From contig OX419758.1 of the NCBI GenBank assembly GCA_948567375.1, forward strand, positions 60,765,001 through 60,829,000: a stretch of 64,000 bases of DNA. Direction: 5' to 3'. Both the position numbers and the translations under genes were made by a program. This document shows, piece by piece, positions 1-12,274 of this stretch. Numbering within the stretch: the first letter of the stretch is position 1; the number at the start of each line of letters is the position of its first letter. Source of the DNA: Lunularia cruciata (lineage: Eukaryota > Streptophyta > Marchantiopsida > Lunulariales > Lunulariaceae). The notes under the pieces are model-generated. The model was not told the DNA's origin, did not search any database, and was given only the letters and a program-made list of their open reading frames with translations.

Positions 1-657
1 GAAATTTGCATTAATCAAGGAAGTTACACTTTACATTTAGTGAGAATGAGTGTTTGAGTACCTACTTCCAAAATTTTCACATTATCCTTGTCATTGTGAA
101 TGAGCAAGTCATTGTGAGAAAGGGTTTTGTGAATGAATGAGCATTAAGAGTACCTCGGAATAAAAAAAGCCAAGCATACAATCAATTTTGGATTTTGTTT
201 GGATTGCATTTTCTGGGACAAAAGGGCCACAGTCAGCGATGGCATCAAGGTGATAGAACCTTTGGCTTGAAAACCAACCTTTGGGGTGAAATATACCTCC
301 GGAAAGGGACTTGCTGGTTGTGTAAAAGAGTCTCTTCAAGAGAAAGAGACCTTTGGCATGAAGTGAACTCACTATCAAGGGCTTGTTAGATTAGATCTTT
401 TGTTTATGTGGTTGTGAATTCCTCTTTTCTGTAGGATGCCATCATAGGTATCCCTACACTCTTTTGGGAGTGATTTCTACCCAAGAGGTTAAATATGCAA
501 GAATATAAAATTAGTGACATTGTGACAATTTATCTTTATTTCTAGTCATTTTAAACATGTATCCTTGTGTGAACAACCTGTTCTTACTGATTATACCATA
601 AGTATGATAACACTAGATTGTCACAATCCTTGTCCGTGTCCGTGCAGTAGCTCACTC
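1..657. other. left edge, no gene seen
   Basis: I see no convincing coding exon here. The only recognisable feature is a dispersed repeat segment (455-563) that recurs near the right end of the window. Confidence 0.5.
455..563 (+). repeat. dispersed repeat, copy A
   Basis: This segment begins TACACTCTTTTGGGAGTG and is matched in the same orientation by 62880-62985, which begins TACACTCTTTTGGGAATG. By eye about 70% of positions agree over roughly 105 bp, with small indels. It is probably part of a decayed dispersed element. The flanking sequences do not obviously match, so I do not call it an LTR pair. Confidence 0.5.
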
Positions 658-720
658 TTTTGTACTTTTCTGATGGTGAGATTGGAGTCTTTTGTACTTT
701 CTGATGGTGAGATTGGAGTC
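658..720 (+). repeat. 31-bp tandem duplication
   Basis: Two near-identical 31-bp units sit head to tail. Both contain CTGATGGTGAGATTGGAGTC, and they differ by a single T in a homopolymer. Confidence 0.85.
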
Positions 721-1233
721 CATGCCTTCTGCCTTCTTCTGGTTTATAGAGATAAAAGAGTTTAATTGATGGGGGGCACTTTCACCTAGGATATTTCAAT
801 TTAATATCGTTGTGTTTGTCCTATCGTAGTAATGTTTCAAAGCTTCAGGGGCTTGGTTTCAAAAGACTTCCCAAAAGGGGAAGAGTGGCTCATTCGGTAG
901 TAACCTGCTTCAGTCAAATTTTTCTTACTTTTATATTTGAGTGCGTTTTGATTCTTCCACTCTCTTCGTGGAACAGACCTCTTTTGCTTAAACGATTCAA
1001 ACCCAGAAGTGAATTTCGTCTCTCCTTCGGAACACCATTCAAGTCTAGTGCTCGCCAACAGATCATTCTCTCCGGTTCATGATCTACCTTTGTTTTGGTT
1101 TTAAGAACAGCTCGTCCTTCAGCAGTCACGATCAATTTGAGTTTCAAACATCATCGGTGGAGGAAATTCGTTCACATCCGTTCGGTTCCAACGTATTGGC
1201 TTTATCAAACAATGTTGTTTGTTATTTTTGTTT

Positions 1234-1424
1234 CAGTTCATAACGTTCACGATCAACCTGGGTCTACATGCTGGGACCTTTTCAGGGGCATACGAACTGT
1301 ACCCGGTGAGTCTCAGCAATCTTCTTGGGGCCAGTTCATAACGTTCACGATCAACCTGGATCCACATTATAGGCCCTTTGCAGGGGCATACGAACTGTAC
1401 CCGGTGAGTCTCAGCAATCTTCTT
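1234..1424 (+). repeat. 98-bp tandem duplication with splice-like borders
   Basis: Copy 1 (1234-1326) and copy 2 (1332-1424) share CAGTTCATAACGTTCACGAT at the start and CCGGTGAGTCTCAGCAATCT at the end, with about 85% identity between. The unit reads like an exon bounded by a pyrimidine-rich CAG acceptor and a perfect GTGAGT donor. The period is not a multiple of three, so tandem inclusion of both copies would shift frame. Whether it is transcribed is unknown. Confidence 0.8.
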
Positions 1425-1697
1425 TGAGATAACATGTTGTACTTTGAGAGAACTGTCGGGCAATTATTTTTGTCTCTCTTGGTGAGCACTGATTTCTGGA
1501 CTAGACTAAGAAGTTTAGTAATTAAAAAAGTTTCAAAGATGTATAATTACCCAACTACATACCCTGTTTATCTTGAAATTTCCTACCTTGTCGCGTGCTC
1601 TTTGCGGTCTTTTCTCTCATGAGAGAGATAAAACCATCATGATCTGGCCAACCCGTCTTCTCTTCTGTGCAGGTATATTAGATACTAGAAGTAGTCT

Positions 1698-1903
1698 TTT
1701 CCGTTATGTGAGAGATTGAACCACCAGTACTACATCTCATACTGATATTTCACCCGCTTAAGAGTTCCTGCTTTGGAGTGCTTGGCTCAGCGTACTTGAT
1801 TCTTTTCTGTCATGTGAGAGATTGAACCACCAGTACTACATCTCACACTGATATCTCACCCGCGTAAGTGTTCCTGCTTCCGAGTGCGTGGCTCAACTTA
1901 CTG
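1698..1903 (+). repeat. 106-bp tandem duplication
   Basis: ATGTGAGAGATTGAACCACC begins at 1706 and again at 1812. The two units remain alignable for about 100 bp with scattered substitutions (roughly 85-90% identity by eye). Confidence 0.85.
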
Positions 1904-4900
1904 GAAATATTTTAGAAAAGACAAGAATGACCCTTTCAGCATTTTCTCGGTAGCTTGACGTCCGAGTGATTACCTCAGCGACACTCCTAAGAGCAGATTA
2001 TTTTCCAAGGAATCCCATGAACCATCGGCCCAATTGCAATAAGTGGGCGGTAAAGTGATATCGATGCTCTGACGGGAACTCCTCATCTATGGAGCTGCCG
2101 ATGAAACTAACCGGTGCAGTGAATATTTGGGTACAACACTTCCACGAATTTACCACTGCCCCGATTTACAAAGAAGAGATTATCTGAACACATTATTCTC
2201 ACAGCCTCGATCTGCGGTGAAGTGATTGGTGAACGGATTGTCTGAGCACATTCCTCTCTCTGACCCTGTCCTTGACATAAGCGTGCTGGTCCCACGGATT
2301 TCGCATGTCTCCTTTTGCGCGTTGAAGTGTTTTTCCCATATTGTGAGGGAACCAATATGCAGAGTGAAATGTACCTATAATTTGTTTTCAATCGTTCTTT
2401 GTTGTTGTTACGATAGACTTTCAACAATGATTATATCTAATAGGCGCGGACAATATAGACATGCCAGTATTAACAGACACCAATAGTTGCACAAGAGCCT
2501 ACCCGAAAATCACCTCAATTAGCTTGCTTCATTTATTTCACAAGGAATAAAAGACCATACCTTAATCATATATAAGTACTGTGACGCAGCCGGCAAAAAG
2601 ACCACAACTACCATTTTAGTTCTCGTCTCACCTGTAATGCTCCTTGTTTTGTCAAGTATCAACATTCATTCTTCACTGGACCATATGGATCTTGCCTGTG
2701 ATTATGGTTGCTTGAGCTGTATCATTTTACACTAAGTGTTGAGTTAAGTTAGTCATCTTCTTAGCCTCAGTTTCTTTCGGAAGTGAGGCTGCAGTTCTCT
2801 GATAATATGGGAAATATTGTTTGGGTATACTACCGTTCTTGAAGTGTACAAAATTTACTATGATTATATTGAGGGTTTTCCTTGTAAGTGTGCATAGCCG
2901 TTGCTTGTAAGTAAGTAAATCATACTTAGTAGCGCCTCCATACTCTAGCTATAGTCAGAGTTGAGAAGACTCCTCCCACGCCATCTTTTGTGACTATCTT
3001 GTGTTCGAAGCGTATGGCATAACCTTCTAAACTTGGTTACAGTTTTACCGTTTAGCCCTTGAAAGCCATTAATTTTATATCCATGGAGCCTTATAAGTAA
3101 TAACTTTTTCCGATATTTTCAGATAAATCTCAACTTGTTCCTGCCTCTGTATTCTACTCACTCTTACATAAGGTTTGTTCTATATCAGTTTGAAATGGAA
3201 TAACAAATTAAGATACAGTTTGACTGCATAGGTGACGAAACGTTTTCTAGAATGACAATCAACCGCCCTGTTTCTAGTGGATGAAATAAAATCTATGGTA
3301 ATCGGACCGTTTGAGTTGAGTTTTGATCCGGAGCTTAATTTGGATTTCAGTCCAATAGATATGAGCTTTTAAAGGGCTCAATCCAATCTTATGAGTACTT
3401 TCCTGATTCGGTATAGAATCTGCCTGTCTTTCTTAAGCTTTATACAAACCTAGAACCATGTCCAGGTAGTTATTTGGAGTGTTATATGTTATGGGTCCTA
3501 AATAATCCACTATATAGGTACCGTTTATTTGAATTTTGGAATCCTCCGGTTTACTTGATTGAGTTGGAGGTGATCTAACCAACCTTACATGTGATTTCTC
3601 TTAATTCATCAAGACTTTAAATCCAGCAATTTGCTGATTTGATGTTTCCATTAGCCCTTTCATACCTTTGTGGTACTTGTTGCCCTTAAAGCTGCTGGCC
3701 CATAGATTTCCAAGCTGCTCCCCAAAGATCTAGACAACTTGAACTTCATTTACATTACCTTCTCCGACTCATTTTAGAAGTTCTCCTCCATATCTACATT
3801 CACAAAGGCAGACTCGTAAGGCAGATCTGAAAGCAGATCTAGATCCCCTCCAAAGAACCCCAGGAGCTGTACTGTTTAAGGAGGGCCCCATCAAATGTGC
3901 TGATGATCCTTGCAGGTAAATGTAACTTATACCGGAGGGGAAGGGATGTATTAACATTGAATGGATGGATGACTTAACGTAAGCAAAAGGGGCGTCAGTA
4001 TTCTATGGCAAGAAAATCAGTAATTGGTTGTTTGTTTATGAATGCCTACATTCTGCTTGGAAGAAAACAAGAACGTTCTATGGATTGTTGTTCTTACCTC
4101 CATTCTGTTTTTGTTTTGTTTCAGTTACAGTGGCTTAAGTAGGACATATATACAGCACTAAGAGCGGTCGTAGGAACTACCATATAAACAACTTCGTGTT
4201 GTATTACATCGTAGACCGTTCTGATAGACCCGGTATGGGGTAGTACTGCATGGTTGATCGTTTTGATAGACCCGGAATGTGATGGTATCAGAATCAACCT
4301 CTCGTTTGTTGGGATGTCTGTTAAGGCATTTTGACAAACTGGTAACTTTGTAACGGTCTCAAAATTGATCTTTCCTATACATAAGATGAACCTCTTCTCA
4401 ATTCTTCCCAGCTCTTCGTGGTGCTCCAATGGACAACATTTTAGTATAAACTCGCACTGGAAATGGACAGCCCATCGTAACCACATTTATCCTTGTGATC
4501 TTTGGTTCATTTGGTTAATAAGTGGTGCATAAGTGGGTTTTTCAATTGTTGCTTTGAATATTTATCTATTTATGATCGCCCTCACACTTGAACTAAATTT
4601 TCGTTGAGCTCCTTTTAATGACGATACATCTATAGCTGGAGATCATTGTATGTCAAACCTCTTTGAAATTCTAGCAGTGTAGCTATAGGGTTTGGTATTA
4701 CACTATAACCAAAGCTTTGACACCTGTTGGATCTTGGACAACCCTTTAGATTTCCCATTCTACTAAACAAGGTGCAAAGGCTACGCAAACCACTGTCCAC
4801 TACTCCTGCCACTCAAAAAAGAGTTATTTTTCAGAGGTTTGATTTACCACCCTTTATTCCAAGATCCGCCTTGACGACCACGGAACAAGGTTGATTATTC

Positions 4901-6017
4901 TCAACCGATCCAATCTTTCTATATATGTTCAATCTCAAAAAGGAGTCAGTGTTGGTAGTCGAGACCTCAGCCCTGGACTTTAAATATAGATGACTCAAAA
5001 GCAAACATAATATTCTTCCATCACCCGAAATACCTCAACATCATGATTGCTGATGCTGATATTCTTATCCATTGGATGCTACTCTTATTTGACAACCTAT
5101 ACATCACTATGGGGAATCAGCTTTCCATCAAGATATTGGGATTCTATAGATAAACCTTGTGCGGTATTGTGGCTTATTTATACCCCTTCACCTGCGACTT
5201 GGATTCATTTGCATTTTATGCATGCTAATGATTTTGACCTAAGCTTCCAAGTTTGGAGATACTTAGACGATCTTCTAGTCGCAGGCTCCGGTCTATAAAT
5301 TTACGGACTTGATGGACAAAGAATGACACTGTAGAGGAGGTGGGATCTATCTCATACATCCTTGCAAGTTAGTCCGAGCTCACTTTGGAACATACTGTGA
5401 TTACCTCGACTGCAAAATTACTCAAGATGATTTCCGGATCTTGATCTTCATCTACTATAAGAAAGAGTTGCCTCATTTTGCTTACATTAAAATCATCTCT
5501 CTGAGATATTTCCTTCAAGAGAAAACTAGGAATTATCAAATTGGAGTGCGCGAAACACAAGCGGGTATGTAATTCCAAAAAGTCTAAACTTGCTGCATTT
5601 AGAAGACTAATAGATAGCTTTGTCTCTGAAAACTAACCACTTCACCTAATTCGCAAAAACTTTTGCTCAGTTCTGCAACGAGGAAAAAGACCTCCGTTGC
5701 CATGGTCTTAGCGTCCATAGAAATTTGAGATGCTTTGTTCTCTCAACCAGACGTCCAGCTTCTGTCCGAGCTCACCAGTAGTTACACCAACAGTCCTAGA
5801 ACCCTTCACCACTTGTGTAATGCATAAACATCTTCATATAAAGTATATATGTGATATCTTGTCCGCATACTTGTGAGAATTGCTCCAGAACCACCGCTCT
5901 CGCCTACATCACGCCATGCATACATTGCATTTCCTTCTCTCACACTCTGAATAATACTTCTCACCCCTTTCTGTTCTTTGACGGTCTTTCTCCACCCTCC
6001 TCTCACACTCTTCTAAT

Positions 6018-6211
6018 GATATTTCTACGCTCGGCTTACTACTTTTATTGAGCTTTTACTTCTGAATGCAACATCGGGTAATTCTGTTATGTTTTACCTG
6101 CTTCTCTACTAAACGATATTTCGGCCTAGTACTTTTATTCAGCTTTTACTTCTGAATGCAACATCGGGTAATCCTGCTCTGTTTTACGTGCTTCTCTCCT
6201 GATCGATATTT
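6018..6211 (+). repeat. 90-97-bp tandem duplication
   Basis: GATATTTC recurs at 6018, 6115 and 6205. The two intervening units share TTTTACTTCTGAATGCAACA and TGCTTCTCT. The first unit is about 7 bp longer. Confidence 0.85.
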
Positions 6212-7381
6212 CCTTTCAGGCACTAACAAGGTACGTCTAGATTCCTTTTCTTTCTCATCCTCCCGGTTATGCATCCTTTCTTTGCGTGTATTTAATCTGC
6301 AGTTTGGCTTCTTCTGTTTATTCCTATTCGTGCACTTTCGGTGACTTTTTTCTTCCAATTTCCACCAAATTATGATCGGCTTTATAGACACTACTACATG
6401 ACCTTGCTGGTTCCCGCATAAGTTCCAACAGTTTACTTACTTTGCACTGTTATTGCTTTGAGCGGCACTTCTCGAAGAATAGAGTTTGGCATTCTTTCAA
6501 CTGCTTCGCTTGGCATTGTGTTAGGCACCAATGAAGTCACTGATCAAGTCGTTTGTGCTATCGTGAAGGCTTACTATGTCAGTGCTTTACAACTCATGCG
6601 ATTAAAACATGTGTTGCGATATACACTATCAAATCCTCTCACACTTTGCTCTGACCTAGCCAAGACACCACTCTCTCCCACTTCACTCCACCCTTCCTTT
6701 ACTAATGTTTCGTATATTACTCTCAGCTCGAAGTTTTGCTTGTTTCAGGGTTCCTACCCAGCTTTCTATTCTACGATGCTTAATTGGTCGCGTCTTGCTT
6801 GTGGTTACATGTTGTATACCAGTTCTCTGCAGGTGTTGTTCACGAGATGTTTCAATTGTGTCTTTACTTTTGCTTACCTTTGTAATGTTAGTTTCACTTA
6901 ATCTTCAGTTCCTGAGTTACTATTTATTTCAATTTGCACATATTATACATATATTTCATTTGCAGTTCATATACACTTAATGGGTTCTGGATCTGCCGTT
7001 CGGACGGCTACCCCTCTCATTTCCCATATGACCAACGCTTTCTTCAGTTATCCACTTTCAACAGTATGCGAAGATTTCAATGAAATAATTAATGTAACTA
7101 CGATAATCAGTTATACTTTCTGTATTGAAATTTCCCCATGAATCTTCTCCCTGAGACATATATAACGAAGCTCCATAAGTTTGACCATGTACGAAACATC
7201 TGATTGTGTATGTGCATTGTTGACATGGGGACATAAAACCTTGCGCTATCGATGGTATCTCCCTTTATCCACCATTTTAGAGGTACTGTAGTCGGACATA
7301 ACATCTTACCGCGCGTGGCGATAACAAACAGAATCTCCTTCGGCATGGGATCTTGTAACCATTGTAACAACGACCTTTCTC

Positions 7382-7417
7382 TTTATCCACTAGACCAAGA
7401 AAGGTCTAGTGGATAAA
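7382..7417. repeat. perfect 15-bp inverted repeat, 6-nt loop
   Basis: The left arm TTTATCCACTAGACC (7382-7396) and right arm GGTCTAGTGGATAAA (7403-7417) are exact reverse complements around AAGAAA. The stem is too short for a plant microRNA precursor. No coding context is apparent. Confidence 0.85.
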
Positions 7418-7853
7418 CTAGAAGCACACTGATTATTGGGGTGTGTATAAGATGGCTACCATCCTATTGTATCTGCACCGGGAACATGGTACCTTGTGTT
7501 GTCGATGCTATCTCCCTTTGTCCACCATTATAGCTCTGTTCTATATCAAAGAGCGTGGGTAGCATCCTAAGCTGAATTCACATGGTTATGCAAATGCACT
7601 TATAACCAAGATTTAATTACCCAACTATTGTCAAGATCGGCAGTAAATTATGTTTCTCCACGAAGTTTTCTTATAAAACTAAGTGTGTAGACTTGGTAAG
7701 CATGAACTAAATTTTCTGCTTGGGATATACAAATTTACGGGCTTATTTTCCTGATTGATGCAATTTTCCAGCTCTTTAATCCGTTTATCTGGGAACTGTA
7801 TATCAGTCAGAAAGTTACTTTAGACTATAATCTCATCCAAACTTGAGGTGACC

Positions 7854-10800
7854 ATGCTAACTGCATCAGATTCTGATTCTGAATATTTCTCTAGTTTCAC
7901 TGGGGTAGAACAAGCCAATATAGTAGATGACTCAAATACTTGCCTCACCATGTGGTTACCATCAAACTCCAAGACTTTCCCCAAAGTAGTTGTACATAGC
8001 TCGCTCATCACTGGATTCAAGTGATTTGGTATAATCAAATTACCTCTCGTTGTGTTTAAGTTACCACTCAATGGTTTAGTTAAGCATGTTAACAGTGAGG
8101 GTGGTTTAGAGATATTTGCTAGTCACATAACCTAGATTCAAGTTATCTAATAGGACGTGTTGTTATACTGTTTACATTTATTGTAGAATCCACTAAGGTT
8201 GTTGTGCACCAGAACTCACTTTTTTAGCAGCAATGTTCTCCTTGTTTTCCATTCGATGAACACCAGCTACTCATTGTGCGCAATAGCGGTATATGTATAT
8301 CCGCTGTTATGTTGAATTCAATATCCAAAGGCGCTTAATCGTGAAAAATATAGTAACAAATTTTGTCCTTGGAATCATTTAAAACTCTGTTGAGTTAAGG
8401 GGTATCGGAGGCAGACACTTTGAGGTTGGTTTAGTTGCTGAAGGACTATTTACAAAGGATGTACAGTGGCCCATAATTATGTCTCTACATACCAAAGGTT
8501 TCACACTTGAGGCCATCCTGAATCTTATTGATGCAAGTGAGAGATATCACGTGTATGCAGATCTTCGAAATCTATAGATCAACCTTACCGAGACATACTA
8601 GCCTAAACTAAAACCTTATATATTTTGCAACCTATTGCCATGAATCGGAACAGAACTGGAGGTGAAGAGTGATGGTGCAAGCACTTGGTTCCATCTTTGT
8701 ACAGCATTCATTGATATCATATGATCTTCTACTACATTAACGATCTCAGAATGTCAAGAGCCAAATCCCTCCAGCTGCAAAACTTGTGCATGGTGCTGTA
8801 TCCTACATCTCTTCTACATCGATCTACCTCCTAGCTTATATTACCATCAGACTAGAATGTCCGGTTTAGAATGTCAATTTCCACAGTTTCCGATAGCTGA
8901 AGAGTTTGATAGTTAAGTGCATGATCACTATTTGCTGTAGGTGATAGCAGCAGAGAGTGCTGGATCCAGCACTTCCGTGGAAGATAATGGAGGAGAAGAA
9001 GTGCAGTCCTATTGCGAACTTGCAGAACACGACTCTAAAGGCAACCTTGAGTGGAAAATGGCATTTGGGGAAATAGTAACTGATACCACCCTCGACAACT
9101 ATTTGCAAGGTAAACTTGGTTGAGTTAAAGTATTACCTAATTTTATGAACTGAAAGATAGAAATATGATTTGTTTCCCTTGGTTATATAAATTTCAAGAT
9201 ATTGGAGGAGAGTACTTCAAATTTCACAGAATGGACATCATGATCATTGATCTCAAAAGACACGGCAATTCAAGTTGTACTTGGGTCCATTTGCTAGTCA
9301 GATGGCCCCAAACACAAGGACGGAGGGTTATCTATATTCTGTCACTTATTTTCATTCTTTGCGCTTTTCAAAAGCAGGCATAGAAAGAGAATTTTTCGTT
9401 TATTATGGCAAGTACATTTATCGCGAACCAGCACTAGAGCCTGCTAAAAAGCGAGGATGTGTACTCACGCCACATTCTTCTTGGCCAACTCTTACAACTC
9501 CAAACGAATCTACTATAGGTGCGCAAACTCTTAAACGGTGAGTAATTCGGATTCCATATTCATTGCTTTGCATTTAGAGACAAACAGGAGTGGTTGGTAG
9601 ACCGAGCATGAATTTTTATTAGTGTCATCTTTGTGAAGCACTGTCATTATTTGAATTTCACTGTATTTATCTGTATTGATCATGCTCTTGATTTCTTACT
9701 ACAGAAGAAATATATTAAAGAGATCTCGGAAGATTCCAAGTGACGGCCGTTCCCTTCAAGTAGGAATTTGTGTGCTTCTAAGCAGTTCTATTTCCTTGAT
9801 CATCATCAGGAAGAACACTTTTTTTCCTGCTCATCATCAGAATGGAACAGAGTATTCCCCGATCATCATCATCATCATCATATGCATCATAACGCAATTT
9901 GTTTAGGGTCAAGTAGTTTAAGATGCATCCTACGAAGGATGATGTCTTGTCTGTCTAGCTAGAGAGCTTGCTTGACATCAGAATAAATAGAGCGCATCAT
10001 ATATAGCATCGTATGTGTAAGTCGCTACGTCTTGTTATTAATTAGCGAGCACATGATGCATGTGTAAGGGAAGTGTAAGACGCTTTTGCAAAAAGTAATC
10101 AATCTGAGTTTCTTAACGACAGAGGAGCACAAACGTGAAGATAGACTAAGGCGGTTTGACCTTCTAGATCTTCAAGATACAAGGTTATTTGCCACAAATT
10201 TCTATGCATCCCAGAGTGAGCGTGTGAGTAGTGTACCTTTGAGTCATGAAGCTATAAGAATAATTACAGAGGTAACAAGTGTTTTTTATTATCATGTACT
10301 TGCTTAGATTAGCATGCCTAGGTTTTGCATCGGTTCTCGCATGCATTTCTTTGCGATTACTTTCATATGCATGTCTCCGATATGAATCGATGGTTCTAAC
10401 TAGATTCCGTTACCTTACTGGCTTCTGCTCCCATTAAGAACTCGGTTTTGGTACTAACTGGGTTTGGATCTCCCGTTTGCATAATGAGAGATCTGCTCCC
10501 ATTAAGTACTTATATTAATCATATGATAGAGGTGGGTGGTATAAATCTTGAAGTTATAAAACGGAAATTACTCTTGAATGGAAGGGATGATGTTATGGTC
10601 GTGGAATCCTCATACCAAATAGATCTTTCCCATGTCATCAATCATAGGTAGAGCATATCAGCTAAACCAAATTCAAATTAAGCTACAGTATAGACATACC
10701 TGTAGTCCACGTTACCATATGGTATACCGGCAGTTGTGTATTCTCTACCCAATAGCTTATTACGATCTGCGTTTACATTGTCTCTACATCTTACCGGAGG

Positions 10801-12274
10801 TAAGTTCATATGAGGCTATAGACGCACCTCTGGTACCTGGTACCGTTACTCTCCGCTTGAAATTGTGGTTATGTATTCTCTAGTCGATACTCTACCCTCT
10901 AGACGGCTTATAGAGGTGAACACCTCAATTAAATATAATTTGATAATTACGACTTCTGTATGTGTGAAACTTTGTTTGTTCAGGAGAAGAAGCAGAATCT
11001 GATGGGCTACCCATCGAAGACCAGGAAAAGGTGATTTTGGCTGAGGAAATCAATCCTCCCCTCATTTTTTGGAAGGTTCATATACGATTAAGATTATGTC
11101 ATTGACTGAATCTGAAGACTCTATGTACTAGTCGTAGATAGGGGGTATCTACTACTATCCAAGATTGGCTTACGATTTGACTGAAAACACACCTGGTCCA
11201 GAGAGATTCCAATTCTACTGCAGCTGTAGGTATGTATCACTTAAATATCCGGAGTTCCCAGGACTGTAATGTCTTAACAAAATGGCCAATGCTCAAGGGA
11301 ATCTAGAATTTCTGGGATACAAACGGTCAAAATGAGCTCGTGCAGGTTTAAGATTTGTTGATTAATAAATATTAATTAAGAGATTGTGGCTGAATGAGCT
11401 CGTGCAGTTTAAGATCTGTTGATTAATATATGTTGAATAAGAGTTTTGTGGCTGGAGTAGCACACCGCGCGCGGATATCAACTGAACTCTTCGGTTGTAT
11501 TGCTATTGGCGAATATCAACTGAACTCTTCGGTTGTATTGCTATTGGCGAATGATCGGAATTCCCCGCGGTAAAACCTGGGAGCGAGATATTAACTGGTT
11601 AGTGGAACGATCTACATCCATATATATGGGATCAAACAGTCAGCAAGAGCTTGTGCTGTTTTAAATTTGTTGATCGATAGACCTGTGGCTAAAGGAGTAG
11701 TGAGAAATCCAATTGAGTCAGTATCGCGGCTGGTGGATGGTGATGGGCAGATATGTGGCCCTTTGGTGTCCGTGACACCTTCCGCTTTCATTTCTCATTA
11801 TCCCAGGTCAGAACCGGTCACTCACTAGAGTACACAACTTGTAGGTTGGAACACCTACTACGACTAGCGTCATCTTATTGTTGATCAATAAGTAGGATGA
11901 TTAGCTACAGAAACTCCAAATCTAGATGCTTGGCAGGTACAGTGCTTGTCTTTCTGCTTCTGTTTCCGCTACTTCATGTTATATTCTAAGAGCTTTACGG
12001 CCTACATCTTCAGATTACGGGGGAAATCTTTCAATAGATTACATGCAGCAGTAGAACTCTAAATCTTACAACATCAGGAGAGCAACAATCAAACATCATT
12101 AGGGTCGCACCCTTGTTACGAACGTCGCCCTCTGTTCAAGCAATTGAGTTAAATCAACCCTTAGGCCACCACCAATCATATTATCAAATTTCATTAGAAG
12201 AATTTGCTGCTTGCACCAACTGTAAAGTTCTGGATTTGGAAATTTACTTAAGCGTCAACGGGTTGAAGATCTGA
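7854..12274 (+). CDS. candidate 14-exon gene, unknown protein (~609 aa)
   Basis: I assembled this model by hand from splice signals, so it is a hypothesis. Exons: 7854-8020, 8400-8536, 8948-9109, 9199-9273, 9378-9537, 9705-9759, 9810-9912, 10123-10271, 10439-10647, 10756-10799, 10984-11075, 11138-11229, 11648-11806, 12049-12274. All introns are GT..AG, the phases agree at every junction, and the joined frame is open from ATG (7854, context ACCATGC) to TGA (12272-12274). Several donors are strong, such as GGTAAGT at 10799/10800 and GGTGAGT at 9537/9538. The product would start acidic and serine-rich (SDSDSEYFSS), have a basic cluster LKRSRK in exon 6 (nuclear-signal-like), and a histidine run of six in exon 7 from an (ATC/CAT)n tract. 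I recognise no domain. Weak points are the 50-nt intron 9760-9809 and several non-consensus acceptors. Individual junctions may be wrong, and the true gene may extend either way. Confidence 0.4.
11336..11455 (+). repeat. two diverged tandem copies of an exon-like segment
   Basis: GAGCTCGTGCAG at 11336 and again about 60 bp later is followed in each copy by TTTAAGAT.TGTTGATTAAT and GTGGCTG. The same order of words recurs in the candidate exon at 11648-11700 (GAGCTTGTGCTG, AATTTGTTGATCGAT, GTGGCTAAAGGAGTAG). The segment has therefore been tandemly copied upstream of the version that stays open. The upstream copies contain stops. Confidence 0.6.
11475..11550 (+). repeat. perfect 38-bp tandem duplication
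   Basis: The 38-bp unit starting ATATCAACTGAACTCTTCGG occupies 11475-11512 and is repeated without any mismatch at 11513-11550. Perfect identity implies a recent slippage or duplication event. Confidence 0.95.

Larger units (their letters stand above)
721..7823. other. non-genic or unassigned interval with short duplications
   Basis: Open frames of 60-147 codons occur on both strands, but none shows a recognisable motif and most lack an ATG. Candidate splice sites are frequent, for example TTTCAG and GGTGAGTC around the 98-bp duplication at 1234-1424, so untranslated or unrecognised exons of a large gene could be present. A diverged pair of about 50-bp segments (7231-7280 and 7483-7533, sharing TATCTCCCTTT and TCCACCATT) is also visible. 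Confidence 0.35.

Noticed and set aside
2107-2427. 106-codon minus-strand frame
   Set aside because: No recognisable feature; overlaps equally plausible frames on the other strand.
4121-4486. 121-codon minus-strand frame with an internal repeated GS(I)(K/R)T text
   Set aside because: The internal repeat comes from a short DNA duplication (GATAGACCCGG..). No domain, no good start context, and length is within chance for this composition.
6458-6901. 147-codon + strand frame
   Set aside because: Starts at a non-ATG codon and shows no motif or splice support; hydrophobic composition follows T-rich DNA.
7820-8071. 83-codon minus-strand frame that reads like protein
   Set aside because: It is the complement of the first exon of the 14-exon model, which has compatible splice sites on the plus strand. 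I cannot exclude the minus reading, but it has no partner exons that I could find.
9768-9962. Poly-histidine tract as a functional metal-binding domain
   Set aside because: It arises from an (ATC/CAT)n microsatellite; the run may be coding in the exon model but by itself gives no function.
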